Positions 1-9,200 of a stretch of 64,000 bases of DNA are shown here, piece after piece (the first letter of the stretch is position 1; each line of letters begins with the position of its first letter). Under the pieces are notes generated by a model. That model was not told where the DNA came from, did no database searches, and saw only the letters and a list, made by a program, of their open reading frames with translations. This stretch comes from an uncultured Oscillatoriales cyanobacterium (lineage in GTDB: Bacteria > Cyanobacteriota > Cyanobacteriia > Cyanobacteriales > Microcoleaceae): contig CAITND010000054.1 of NCBI GenBank assembly GCA_903893625.1, positions 1 through 64,000 of the forward strand, given 5' to 3'. Both the position numbers and the translations under genes were made by a program.

Positions 1-1
1 A

Positions 2-448
2 CCAACGGGAGGAGAAACAGGAAACAAAAATGCGAGAATCACTCAACAGGTAATGAATTGGACTGATGCTGATGGTACTGGCATTGCTTTTGATTCTTCG
101 ACTTGTTTTAAATTGCCTAATGGTGCAGATCGTTCTCCTGATGCTTCTTGGATCAAGTTAGAAAGATGGGATGCTTTAACTGATGAAGAAAAACAAAAGT
201 TTCCCCCTATTTGTCGTGAGTTTGTACTTGAGTTACTTTCTCCTAGTGATAGTTTGAAGACTACACAGGAAAAGATGGGGGAATATATAGATAATGGTGT
301 GCATTTGGGTATATTAATTAATCGTAAATCTCGTCAAGTAGAGATTTATAAACCAGGAAAAGAGGTTGAGGTTTTAGATTCTCCTGCTACGGTTTCGGGG
401 GAAGATGTTTTAAAGGATTTTGTGTTAAATTTGGGGATGATTTGGTAG
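2..448 (+). CDS. Uma2 family endonuclease, C-terminal part (runs off left edge)
   Basis: The reading frame is open from base 2, so this is the end of a longer gene. The upstream residues PTGGETGNKNARITQQ are the usual Uma2 (DUF820) opening, before the first ATG at 53. Uma2 proteins have a PD-(D/E)XK fold and are very abundant in cyanobacteria. The hallmarks seen are SPDASWI (acidic residue of the active site), FVLELLSPSDSL, and KMGEYIDNG followed by a YKPG strand. The role of Uma2 proteins is not settled; a nuclease activity is inferred from the fold. Two more Uma2 genes lie in the window (14187-14738 and 57527-58177). The true start is outside the window. Confidence 0.85.
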   Translation, partial: PTGGETGNKNARITQQVMNWTDADGTGIAFDSSTCFKLPNGADRSPDASWIKLERWDALTDEEKQKFPPICREFVLELLSPSDSLKTTQEKMGEYIDNGVHLGILINRKSRQVEIYKPGKEVEVLDSPATVSGEDVLKDFVLNLGMIW

Positions 449-513
449 TTTGTGATGTATAAATATTACCTTTTATAGTATTTTGGATATAGAGCAAAAA
501 AAATAAAAACAAA

Positions 514-945
514 ATGCCTCCAAATAAAACTACATCTGCTGGTCATGAGTATGGCCCGACAGTAAATGGAAAAATGTATTTATCATTATCGTATCATAGA
601 GGTAAAGGCTCTAAAGCAGATAAACATACTTGGTGCATCCCACCTGATACTGAGTACGGTATCTTTCATAATTCTGACAAACATAATCTGCATGACGGAA
701 ATCGAAATTACTGGGGAGTTCTAGAAACAGGAAAAGCAACACTTGGTACAAATGGAGAGAGACTATCAATATTTCCATGTACATCTAACGATCAAGATCC
801 TTGGCATGGGTATCCAGTTTCACCTCTAGAAGAAAGAAAACGAAATGCTTTACCTCCTGATTTCGATTTATTAGTTGAGCAGTGGATTAAAGAGAAAGTG
901 ATTGATAAAGCAGTTGGACGAAAAATTCAGAAGCTAAAATTATGA
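514..945 (+). CDS. Hypothetical protein, first gene of an unknown two-gene operon
   Basis: A 143-residue soluble protein of no family I recognise. It has no signal peptide or membrane segment. Visible features are a glycine/lysine-rich patch (HRGKGSKADKH), a tryptophan-histidine-proline-rich middle with DPWHGYPV, and a C-terminal basic helix ending EKVIDKAVGRKIQKLKL. Its stop overlaps the start of the next gene by 4 bases (ATGA), which indicates translational coupling. The pair sits between a Uma2 gene and a toxin-antitoxin/restriction cluster, so a conflict role is possible, but this rests on position alone. Confidence 0.7.
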   Translation: MPPNKTTSAGHEYGPTVNGKMYLSLSYHRGKGSKADKHTWCIPPDTEYGIFHNSDKHNLHDGNRNYWGVLETGKATLGTNGERLSIFPCTSNDQDPWHGYPVSPLEERKRNALPPDFDLLVEQWIKEKVIDKAVGRKIQKLKL

Positions 946-2126
946 AAATTGTATCACTAAGATTCCCCGGAAATTTTGAAGATGCGTTCCTATATATGGG
1001 ACGACTTATTACAATTACTGAGAACCACACAGTATGTATTTATGATATGAAAAATATTGTAAGTAAACTCCAAGAAGATGAGAATTTACTTGATGCACCA
1101 ACATTATTATTTTTTAGAAATGATTTAATTGCTCAAGAGCAATTTCGTAATCAGCTACATGATGAGTCTGGAAAAGCTGCTTTTATCAAAGCTGTTGACA
1201 AAATTGAATCAAAATCAATTCAAATTGATGCAGATTTTATAGAACCTGTTGAATGGGATCTGAAAATAAAGGCAGATATTTTACTTGACTTAAATATTTA
1301 TAATCGTCGATTGTATATTGGGACAAATACAGGACTTTATCATCTTGATCTTGATTGGGAATCAGAAAACACTATACCAATTAATAAAGCTCAAAAGCGT
1401 CTTGAAGCAAAGTGTATTAATACAACAGCTAAGTTTGGGACAGTCAATGCTTCCTGTGGTTCTGAAGGATTATTCTCATTTATTGATGATTTTGATTTGG
1501 GGATGAACAATACTCGCAAGGACAAACATTTTCCAGAATACTCACTACGAACGTCTTGGCTTGATTTTGATGTTGTAAACTATTCGGCGCGTATTGACCT
1601 CACTTTATTTGATAGTCTTAAAACTCAGTTTCAACAAGAAATTATTGAACCAAGAAAAAACTTTGAGGAAGAAATCTTGATTGTTACAGATTTAAAAAAA
1701 AGCGAATTTAATTTTAATAGTCTATTTGTCAATTCAAACTTTCACAACGAAATAGATTTGAATAATATCCAATTTGTCTATAATAGTTCCAGAACATTAT
1801 TTTTATGTACCTATGATGGGAGCTTATTTACATTAGGTTTACAGAAAGATAATTCTTCTGTTCCTAGAATTTCCTATGATTACAAATATACAGGACTGGA
1901 AAGCTCAGTTTCTAGTATTCATACACTTGGTGTAAAAAATGCTGGGATAATTTTAGAAATGGACAAAAAAGTTCTTTTATTTGCACATGGAGAATTCATT
2001 CCAATATTTAATAGTGAAGTTATCTCTATTCGCACATTTGCAGGTTCAAAACATTATAAAAATATTGTCAGTCTCACCACCTGTAATGAAGTTTTATTAA
2101 TTGCAATCTTTGATGAAGAAGCATAG
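942..2126 (+). CDS. Hypothetical protein, possible beta-propeller, second gene of the operon
   Basis: A 394-residue protein with no signal peptide, overlapping the preceding gene by 4 bases. I do not recognise the family. Several segments read like propeller blades: GRLITITENHTVCIYD near residue 20, RRLYIGTNTGLYHLDLD near 125, RTLFLCTYDGSLFTLGL near 285 and EVLLIAIFDEE at the end. A seven-bladed or partial propeller is therefore plausible but not proven. No catalytic motif is seen. The gene is clearly more AT-rich than the housekeeping genes of the window, which fits horizontal transfer. Confidence 0.7.
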   Translation: MKIVSLRFPGNFEDAFLYMGRLITITENHTVCIYDMKNIVSKLQEDENLLDAPTLLFFRNDLIAQEQFRNQLHDESGKAAFIKAVDKIESKSIQIDADFIEPVEWDLKIKADILLDLNIYNRRLYIGTNTGLYHLDLDWESENTIPINKAQKRLEAKCINTTAKFGTVNASCGSEGLFSFIDDFDLGMNNTRKDKHFPEYSLRTSWLDFDVVNYSARIDLTLFDSLKTQFQQEIIEPRKNFEEEILIVTDLKKSEFNFNSLFVNSNFHNEIDLNNIQFVYNSSRTLFLCTYDGSLFTLGLQKDNSSVPRISYDYKYTGLESSVSSIHTLGVKNAGIILEMDKKVLLFAHGEFIPIFNSEVISIRTFAGSKHYKNIVSLTTCNEVLLIAIFDEEA

Positions 2127-2202
2127 TCGCAGATGACATCTAATACTTTGTTTTTTAGAATAGTTTGGGTGCGATCGCTGTTTAGGATATTTGGTTGGGA
2201 GA

Positions 2203-2243
2203 GCGATCGCCTAAAAATCAGGACTCACAGGAATAGCGATCGC
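2203..2243. repeat. HIP1-bounded direct repeat, left copy
   Basis: The unit starts and ends with GCGATCGC and has the core CTAAAAATCAGGACTCACAG. A 42-bp near copy lies at 2955-2996 in the same orientation. The two copies flank the toxin-antitoxin cassette 2294-2904. A further HIP1 octamer is at 2171-2178. Confidence 0.75.
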
Positions 2244-2293
2244 TTTTTCTATCACTTCCAAATACCCAAAATTCTCTTCTCTAATTCTGGATT

Positions 2294-2635
2294 TTAATCA
2301 TCATCTTGATCCTCGTCTGACTCGTCTAACAGCCCTAATCTCAATAGCTTTTTAGCAAGAGCATATACGTCTTGTTTACTACCATCCTTGCGAATTCCCA
2401 ACGCTACAATCATGACAGTGACTTGAGCTTGCTCGATCGCGTAAATGATCCGATATCTTTGTCCAACTGCACGCACACTGTAATAACCATCTAGTTCACC
2501 AAGTAATGGTTTTCCCTGCATTTCGGGAGATTCTTTCAGCTTGTCAATGCGATCGCTAATTTTTTTACGGATACGGCGATCGCTGATTTCTTTTAATAGT
2601 TTGAAAGCCGTAGGTTGAATGACGACGCGATACAT
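2294..2635 (-). CDS. RelE/ParE family toxin
   Basis: A 113-residue protein starting MYRVVIQPTAFKLLKEI, typical for RelE/ParE toxins, which in the RelE branch cleave mRNA on the ribosome. Family landmarks are the IRKKISDRIDKLKESP helix, GELDGYYSVRAVGQRYRIIYAI (the arginine-rich core strand), and an acidic tail. I place the start at 2635 rather than the in-frame ATG at 2668, because 2635 overlaps the antitoxin stop by one base (TAATG) and the protein then aligns with the family start. It is the second gene of the antitoxin-toxin operon. Whether the activity is RelE-like or ParE-like cannot be decided from sequence. Confidence 0.85.
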   Translation of the reverse strand: MYRVVIQPTAFKLLKEISDRRIRKKISDRIDKLKESPEMQGKPLLGELDGYYSVRAVGQRYRIIYAIEQAQVTVMIVALGIRKDGSKQDVYALAKKLLRLGLLDESDEDQDDD

Positions 2636-2904
2636 TACAGGTCTAATTCTCGTTTCGCTGATTCCCAATCTATTCCTTGTGCTGATTTCGCCTCGGTAAT
2701 ACCTTGACGCAAGTTAGCCATAAGATTCGCATCACCCAGAATTTCCAATGTTTCGAGTATTGCTTCGTAATGTTCCCAGGTCATCACAGCTAGGACGGGT
2801 TTGCCTCTACGGGTAATTGCAAGTGTACCGCCTTGCTGGGCAAGCTTTTCAGGTAATGAGGTTAACTCGTTTCTTGCTTCTGTAATCGGAATATTGGATA
2901 GCAT
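2635..2904 (-). CDS. Phd/YefM family antitoxin
   Basis: An 89-residue antitoxin starting MLSNIPITEARNEL. The N-terminal Phd/YefM DNA-binding fold is visible as ITEARNELTSLPEKL and LAITRRGKPVLAVM. The C-terminal part (ESAKRELDL at the end) should wrap the toxin. A longer in-frame start at 2952 exists, but it adds residues unlike the family. It lies directly upstream of the RelE-like toxin with a one-base TAATG overlap. Operons of this type are usually autorepressed by the antitoxin and toxin-antitoxin complex. Confidence 0.85.
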   Translation of the reverse strand: MLSNIPITEARNELTSLPEKLAQQGGTLAITRRGKPVLAVMTWEHYEAILETLEILGDANLMANLRQGITEAKSAQGIDWESAKRELDL

Positions 2905-2954
2905 TATTTTTGAATCTATCTGTACATCTAAGTGTACATCTAAATACAGCAAAA

Positions 2955-2996
2955 GCGATCGCCTAAAAATTACGACTCACACCGAATAGCGATCGC
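2955..2996. repeat. HIP1-bounded direct repeat, right copy
   Basis: This is the near copy of 2203-2243. It again runs from one GCGATCGC octamer to another, with the core CTAAAAATTACGACTCACAC. It lies between the toxin-antitoxin cassette and the end of the restriction-modification gene. Confidence 0.75.
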
Positions 2997-3012
2997 CAGA
3001 TCATCTAATTTA

Positions 3013-5763
3013 TTAACTATCTTTCTTCTTAACTCGCTTTTTCTTCTCGACTTTCAGCAATGGCGCACTTAGGGCTTCATAGAGGCTAAATAAATACTCA
3101 ATGCGATTTAATTCGCTAACGAAGGGCTGGGGACGATAGCAAAGGTCAACGGCTTTATCTAGGGCTTGATGGGCTTTTACCAAGTCGGGCGGCATGGTGA
3201 GGGGATCGTAAAGATCGGCGAGGCTACTATCAGGATATTTTGCCCTTGTATCTAATACTTTTTGTGCGGCAGTTTCAACTTTTTGCTTTTGTTTTTCGCT
3301 GACGTTTTCAGGAAATGGATAGTTGTTATAAACAATATCTTTGGAATAACGATAATCACTTTTTAATCTTCCACATACATACCTAACCCAAGTCATGTGC
3401 ATCTCGGATGTGAGTATACCAAAATGGTAAAGACTAGAATTAGAAACAACAAATAATAAATCACTAGATAAAGTATTTGAATCACTAAATCCAATTGGGA
3501 TATACTTTCTACGCTCACTTGAAACCTTGGGAACGATCAAATACTCCCCGCTTGGAATATTCTCTACATGAAACCGAGTTGGAGTTTGTGCTAGTTTCTG
3601 AGTAGGAATGCTTTGGCTTTCTAATCTTACTTTTTTAACTGCTTCAACTCTCTTTAAGGCTTGTGGCATTTGCTTTAATTCATTAGGCGGACAATCTCCA
3701 AGCCATAAGCACCACCTCTCACGATTATTAATAAATTCATCAGAGCCCACCCATTTTCTAAACCATTTGGCAGATCGTGGCTCTATCTTGATAAAGTCTT
3801 CTTTTTCTGGCGTTGTAAATAGATAGTTCCCGCCATCAATTGGTTTATTACCAATACCTATAGATGGGATATTAGACAACGGATTTTGTCTTCTTTGAAT
3901 TGTTGTATCTGTTCCATTTACCAAATAAGGATTGATGTTTTTTGCCTGTATTTCCAATGGTTCGCCCTTGATATCCTCATACTCAAAAATACGTTTCTCT
4001 GCAATATCAAAGTTCGCAAACCCAATAATGACGCAGTATACAGCAGCATTTTTTCTGGCTTCATTTGCCCACTTAAAAGTTCTATGAGCAAAATGAATTT
4101 TTATTTTGTACTCATTAAAGAGAACATTCCACAAAATGCCAACCTGTTCGCCTTGAGAAATTGAGTTTGTACTAACAAAAGCTACTTGGATATTTGTCTC
4201 TTGGATAAGTTCTGCTGCTTTGACATACCAAGCTGAGACATAATCCATAACTCCAGCACCTTTGGCATCGTTAAATATACCAAGAAGATCATCCCTTTGT
4301 GTTTCATTCATCATTTTAGAACCGACAAAGGGAGGATTACCCAAAATAAAATTTAACTTCTCTTTTGCAACAACAGACTCCCAATCAATCCGCAACGAAT
4401 TACCATGCACAATTTTCGCAGCTTTTTTCAATGGCAACCGCACAAAATACTGCCCAAACTCATTACTCACCTTCACATTCATCTGATGATCAATTAACCA
4501 CATCGCCACCTCAGCCACCCGCACCGCAAACTCATCATATTCAATCCCCGCAAACTGATCCACATCTACTTGAATAATTGAGCTAATATCCGTCACTAAC
4601 TGCCCACTCTTATTCAATTCCAACAAAATCAGAATCTCTAAATCTCGCAATTCCCGATAGGTAATAATCAAGAAATTACCACAACCACAGGCAGGATCGA
4701 GAAAATATAAATTGGCAATCTTTTTATGTAATGTTTCTAGTTTGCCCTTACTACCCTTAGCCTTCTCAAATTCAATATAAAGATCATCCAAAAAAAGCGG
4801 CTTAATCAACTTTTGAATATTCTTTTCAGAAGTATAATGGGCTCCTAAATTGCGCCGTTCTGTCTGATTCATTACCGCCTGAAACATCGACCCAAAAATT
4901 GCCGGGGAAATCTTACCCCAATCAAATGCACAAGCCTTTAACAACATTTCACGCATCTGCTTATCAAAAGCCGCAGGTTGTACAGTCTCCTCAAATAACT
5001 TCCCATTCACATAGCGAAACTGCGCTAAATTTTCATCTAAATTTTTTAACCGCTTCTCCTTAGATGTATTTAAAATATGGAAAATTGAAGCAATGTGCAT
5101 CGCCAAATCGCTGCCATCTTCCTTGGTATGAAGATCAATATATTCCCAAAAAATTCCCTTATTAAAAATGCCCGTATCATCCGCAAACATACAGAACAAT
5201 AGCCGCACTAGATACACCTCTAAATCATGCCCTATATAGCCAATTTCTTTGAGGTGATCATGTAGATCCCCCATCAATTCCGCCGCTTTAATATTGACAG
5301 GATCTTCATCTTTATAAACCCGTTTCTCATATCCCGCCATAAAGCCGAATAGATGGACGTGATTTACAAAATCCTGTAGCTCAAACTCTTTGGTTTCGTT
5401 CGTATCTAAATCATAAAGCCGGAATTTTTGGAAATCCGACACCAAAATATATTTTGGTAATTCATGCTCTTTTAAATTGGGAAAATAATCTTTTGCCTGT
5501 TGTGTAGCCTTATCTAAGTCCTTACCCATAGACTTATGTTCCACCAAAATCATTCCTTTCCACAAAAGATCGATAAAGCCTTGTTTATTATCCGCCTTTT
5601 TAATCGGTAGCTCAAAACTTCCCACCCGCCGCCGTGAAATGCCAAACACATTAAAAAAATCATTCCAGAAGGATTGTGACTCTGACTTCTCTGAAGTTTC
5701 AGTTTCCCATTCTTTAGAAAAGGCGATCGCTCTTTGCTTAATTTCATTCCAACTTAGAGGCAT
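3013..5763 (-). CDS. MmeI-like (type IIL) restriction-modification enzyme
   Basis: A 916-residue single-chain enzyme, about the length of MmeI (919). Residues 1-150 hold a PD-(D/E)XK nuclease with D65, E75 and K77 (GFIDLL...VEHK). Residues about 150-345 form the helical connector, including NLGAHYTSEKNI. The N6-adenine methyltransferase core has motif I LDPACGCGNF at 355-364 and motif IV NPPF at 476-479. The target recognition region follows (about 600-820), then a helical end with a basic tail. Family enzymes methylate one strand and cut about 20 bases away, with both functions sharing one recognition domain. Both active sites look intact. The second glycine of motif I is cysteine (GCGNF), a small deviation. 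The specificity cannot be read from sequence. Confidence 0.88.
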   Translation of the reverse strand: MPLSWNEIKQRAIAFSKEWETETSEKSESQSFWNDFFNVFGISRRRVGSFELPIKKADNKQGFIDLLWKGMILVEHKSMGKDLDKATQQAKDYFPNLKEHELPKYILVSDFQKFRLYDLDTNETKEFELQDFVNHVHLFGFMAGYEKRVYKDEDPVNIKAAELMGDLHDHLKEIGYIGHDLEVYLVRLLFCMFADDTGIFNKGIFWEYIDLHTKEDGSDLAMHIASIFHILNTSKEKRLKNLDENLAQFRYVNGKLFEETVQPAAFDKQMREMLLKACAFDWGKISPAIFGSMFQAVMNQTERRNLGAHYTSEKNIQKLIKPLFLDDLYIEFEKAKGSKGKLETLHKKIANLYFLDPACGCGNFLIITYRELRDLEILILLELNKSGQLVTDISSIIQVDVDQFAGIEYDEFAVRVAEVAMWLIDHQMNVKVSNEFGQYFVRLPLKKAAKIVHGNSLRIDWESVVAKEKLNFILGNPPFVGSKMMNETQRDDLLGIFNDAKGAGVMDYVSAWYVKAAELIQETNIQVAFVSTNSISQGEQVGILWNVLFNEYKIKIHFAHRTFKWANEARKNAAVYCVIIGFANFDIAEKRIFEYEDIKGEPLEIQAKNINPYLVNGTDTTIQRRQNPLSNIPSIGIGNKPIDGGNYLFTTPEKEDFIKIEPRSAKWFRKWVGSDEFINNRERWCLWLGDCPPNELKQMPQALKRVEAVKKVRLESQSIPTQKLAQTPTRFHVENIPSGEYLIVPKVSSERRKYIPIGFSDSNTLSSDLLFVVSNSSLYHFGILTSEMHMTWVRYVCGRLKSDYRYSKDIVYNNYPFPENVSEKQKQKVETAAQKVLDTRAKYPDSSLADLYDPLTMPPDLVKAHQALDKAVDLCYRPQPFVSELNRIEYLFSLYEALSAPLLKVEKKKRVKKKDS

Positions 5764-6296
5764 ATCGGCAAATGTTAAGGCATAATTTTAGGCAATCTTT
5801 ATACTATCATTCAGTTCCTAAAATTACTTATAATTGACCTAGCATTATCTTGAAACGAATCGGTTAGAATTTGAGGAGAGGAAAAAACAGGAAGATGGCG
5901 ATCTCAACGGTCAGCCATCCCAATCGATCCCTAAAAACGATATTAACTTGATCAGGACTTAGGCAAGTACACTATATATAGCGTGCTTGCCTAAGTCCTG
6001 ACAGATTAAAATCCGTGAAATCCGTGAAATCCTCTTAAATCTGTGATCCCTCTTGCCCTATTTTTTTAAAATTGGTAGAACAAAACACAGACAACAATCT
6101 ATACTAAGTGCAAGAATGGTTTGACAGGCCTGGCTGATCCTAAATGGGGTTAAATTTAGCTAGTTGTCGATATCCAACGTAAACTGGTAAATAGCAATTG
6201 TCTATGTGCCATTTTCTTTTGATAGTTCAAAACTTAAAAAATTATTAATCTTTCCCTACAAGATTGTTTGAAGCCCAATCTATGTATTAAACCCCT
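5764..6296. other. Intergenic region upstream of the cyclase and restriction genes
   Basis: About 530 bases between divergent genes, so both promoters should lie here. It holds a 50-bp palindrome (5952-6001) and a short run of AATCCGTG repeats near 6010-6035. I see no further gene. Confidence 0.6.
5952..6001. repeat. 50-bp near-perfect palindrome
   Basis: Two adjacent 25-base arms, TCAGGACTTAGGCAAG.. and its complement, pair with two mismatches and almost no loop. The outer sequence TCAGGACTTAGGCA resembles terminal inverted repeats of cyanobacterial insertion sequences, so this may be a pair of abutted ends left by an element (inference). Confidence 0.8.
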
Positions 6297-9200
6297 ATGA
6301 AATCTGCATCCCCGACCAATTCTATATCAGAAGAATCAACCGTTGTTTCAGCACAAGTTGTTGATGTAACGGCTGTTGAAGAAACCCCGACCAATCGAAA
6401 TCGCCATCAAAGTGTTGCGCCAGGAGGGGGTGAGACCCCTCAGCAAAAATCACCTTCATCAACGAATGGGGGTTTAGTTCATACGGGTCAAGGTGCGGGA
6501 AGTTTTTCCTCTTTTCTAGCGCCTTTAACCAAAGACAATTTTGTTGAAGTTGTCCAAAATGTTGAGGAGAAACTGAAAACGGTTAATCAAACCCTATCGA
6601 TGCTGAATAATCTGCTCGATGCTCAAGGGTTTGAGGAAATCCTCAATGAAATGTTGCGATCAATTACGATCAAAATTGGGGAATTGCTGAATGCAGATCG
6701 TACCACAATTTGGCTGGTTGATGAAGACAAACATGAACTCTGGTCAATTGTAGCCGGAGGAGAAGATGGGAAAACCCTAGAACTTCGTATCCCTTCAACA
6801 GCAGGAATAGCTGGAGAAGTAGCAACAACCCGATCAGTTGTTAATATTCCTTACGATTTTTACAATGATCCACGCTCTGAAGCCGCCAAGAAAATGGATC
6901 ATAAAAATGGATATCGGACGTATACCATGCTGGTCATGCCTCTATTAAATGATGAGGATGGACTGGTGGCGGTAGTGCAGTTACTCAACAAATTACAACT
7001 TAATTCTAATCCCTTAGATCCCTTAGATGAAAAAATAGATTTCGATGGATTTACCGCCGATGATGAAAAAATATTTGAAGAATTTGTTCCTTCGATTCGT
7101 CTAATTTTAGAGTCTTCTCGTTCCTTCTATGCCGCCACGGTCAGACAACGAGCCGCCGCCGCCTTAATGAATGCGGTGAATGCTCTGAGTAAGAGCAGTT
7201 TAGACTTAGAAGAAACCCTGAAAAATGTCATGGATCAGGCAAAAGAATTAATGAATGCCGATCGCAGTACCCTATGGTTATTAGATGAAGAAAAAGGAGA
7301 TTTATGGACGAAAATTCCCTTTATAGGTGAACTTCGTTGTCTTGTAGGAGTGGGTTTTGTGGGTCAAGTTGCAGAATCAAAAAAACCCTTATTAATTCCA
7401 TTTGATCTATATACTGATCCCAATTCAGAAAATGCGAAAAAAACGGATCAAAAAACAGGCTATCGCACCTGTAGTTTATTATGTATGCCTGTTTATAATG
7501 CCGATGATCAATTGATTGGTGTCACCCAATTAGTGAATAAGAAAAAACAAGGAGAACACCCTCCTTATAATCCGGCGGATTGGCCGGAAGCCCCAGAACA
7601 ATGGAAAGCCAGCTTTAATACCAATGATTTAGAATTCATGCAGGCGTTTAATATTCAAGCGGGTGTGGCGCTACAAAATGCCAAATTATTCCAAAAAGTC
7701 AAAGAACAGGAACAACGACAAAAAGATATTCTGCGATCGCTGAGTAATGGGGTAATTTCTACCGATAAAGAAGGTCGAATGATTGCTACCAATGAATGTG
7801 CAATGGAACTCTTAGGACTACGGGAAGAAGATGTAGTTAAGGGGCGGACTGTGCGAGATTTAATTCAGGTTAAAGACGGAGATTTCAGCAAATGGTTCGA
7901 TCTAGCTTTGGCCCCGAAAGATATTAAAGATCGACAACAATATTATCCTGATCAAACCTTATTCCCTGGTACAAATGAATCATCAAGGAGTGTTAATTTA
8001 TCAATTAATTCCATGTCTGATATCAATAACCCCGAAAAAGTCAGTGGGGCGTTAGTTGTGATGGAAGATATTAGTGGCGAGAAAGAAATCAAGAACTTAA
8101 TGTATCGCTACATGACCCCAGAAGTCGCGGAACAACTGTTAGCCAGTGGAGATACCGGGTTAGGCGGAAAACGCAAAGACGTTACCGTTTTATTTAGTGA
8201 TATTCGCGGCTACACCACCCTAACCGAAAAATTAGGAGCCGAAGAAGTTGTGATCATGCTCAACTCCTATTTTGAGGAGATGGTAGATACCGTATTTCGG
8301 TATAAAGGCACCCTCGATAAATATATTGGGGATGCGTTAATGGCTGTTTTTGGTTCTCCCGCTCCCCTAGAAGATCATCCCTGGATGGCAATGCAAGCGG
8401 CGGTGGAAATGCGCTACCGTTTAACCGAATATAATCAAGGTCGGGTAGCCCAAGGGTTAATGCCAATTGCGATTGGGATGGGTCTTCATTCCGATGAAGT
8501 GGTATCAGGAAATATTGGTTCTAGTAAACGGATGGAATTAACTTCTATTGGGGATGGGGTTAATTTAGCCGCCCGTTTAGAAACTGCCAGTAAACAGTAT
8601 GGGACGGATATTATTATTAGCGAGGACACCTATATCAATTATGCAGATCGGGTGATTGTTCGAGAACTAGACTTCATCACCGTCAAAGGAAAAAGCAAAC
8701 CCGTGAGAGTTTATGAACTGGTGGGAATTCGTGAAGGCAAATTATTTCGACCTATTTCTGAAAAACAACAAGGGATCATCGATCACTATCATCTGGGACG
8801 GCAATATTATCTCAAACCCGCCACGGAAAAATTAACCAGTGATGAAATTGTATCGTTGTTAGAAGAACTAGAAGATGTCTCGGAAGTTCAGATGAAAAAA
8901 TTGTCTTATGAAGATAAGGATTTATTAGGACAAATGTTATTAAGAAATTCTCTGGAGAAACTAACCGAAATATTAGATAAAAACACCATCAAGCGGTTAG
9001 CCCTAGATAACTTTAAACAGATGCCTATGGAGGAAGCCTTAGCCATTTTACCAGAGAAAGTTAAAGGATTTACTCCCCGGGAAACCAAAAAATTATTCAT
9101 AGCTAAACTAAAACAGTTTACTCTGGATATTGATACACAACAAATGTTAGAAGACGAAGGGACGGAGATGCCCTTACCAAAACTGCGGAAAATGGTTGAT

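Noticed and set aside
8260-8466. Minus-strand frame within the cyclase gene
   Set aside because: It overlaps the catalytic domain of a well supported gene and has no recognisable product.
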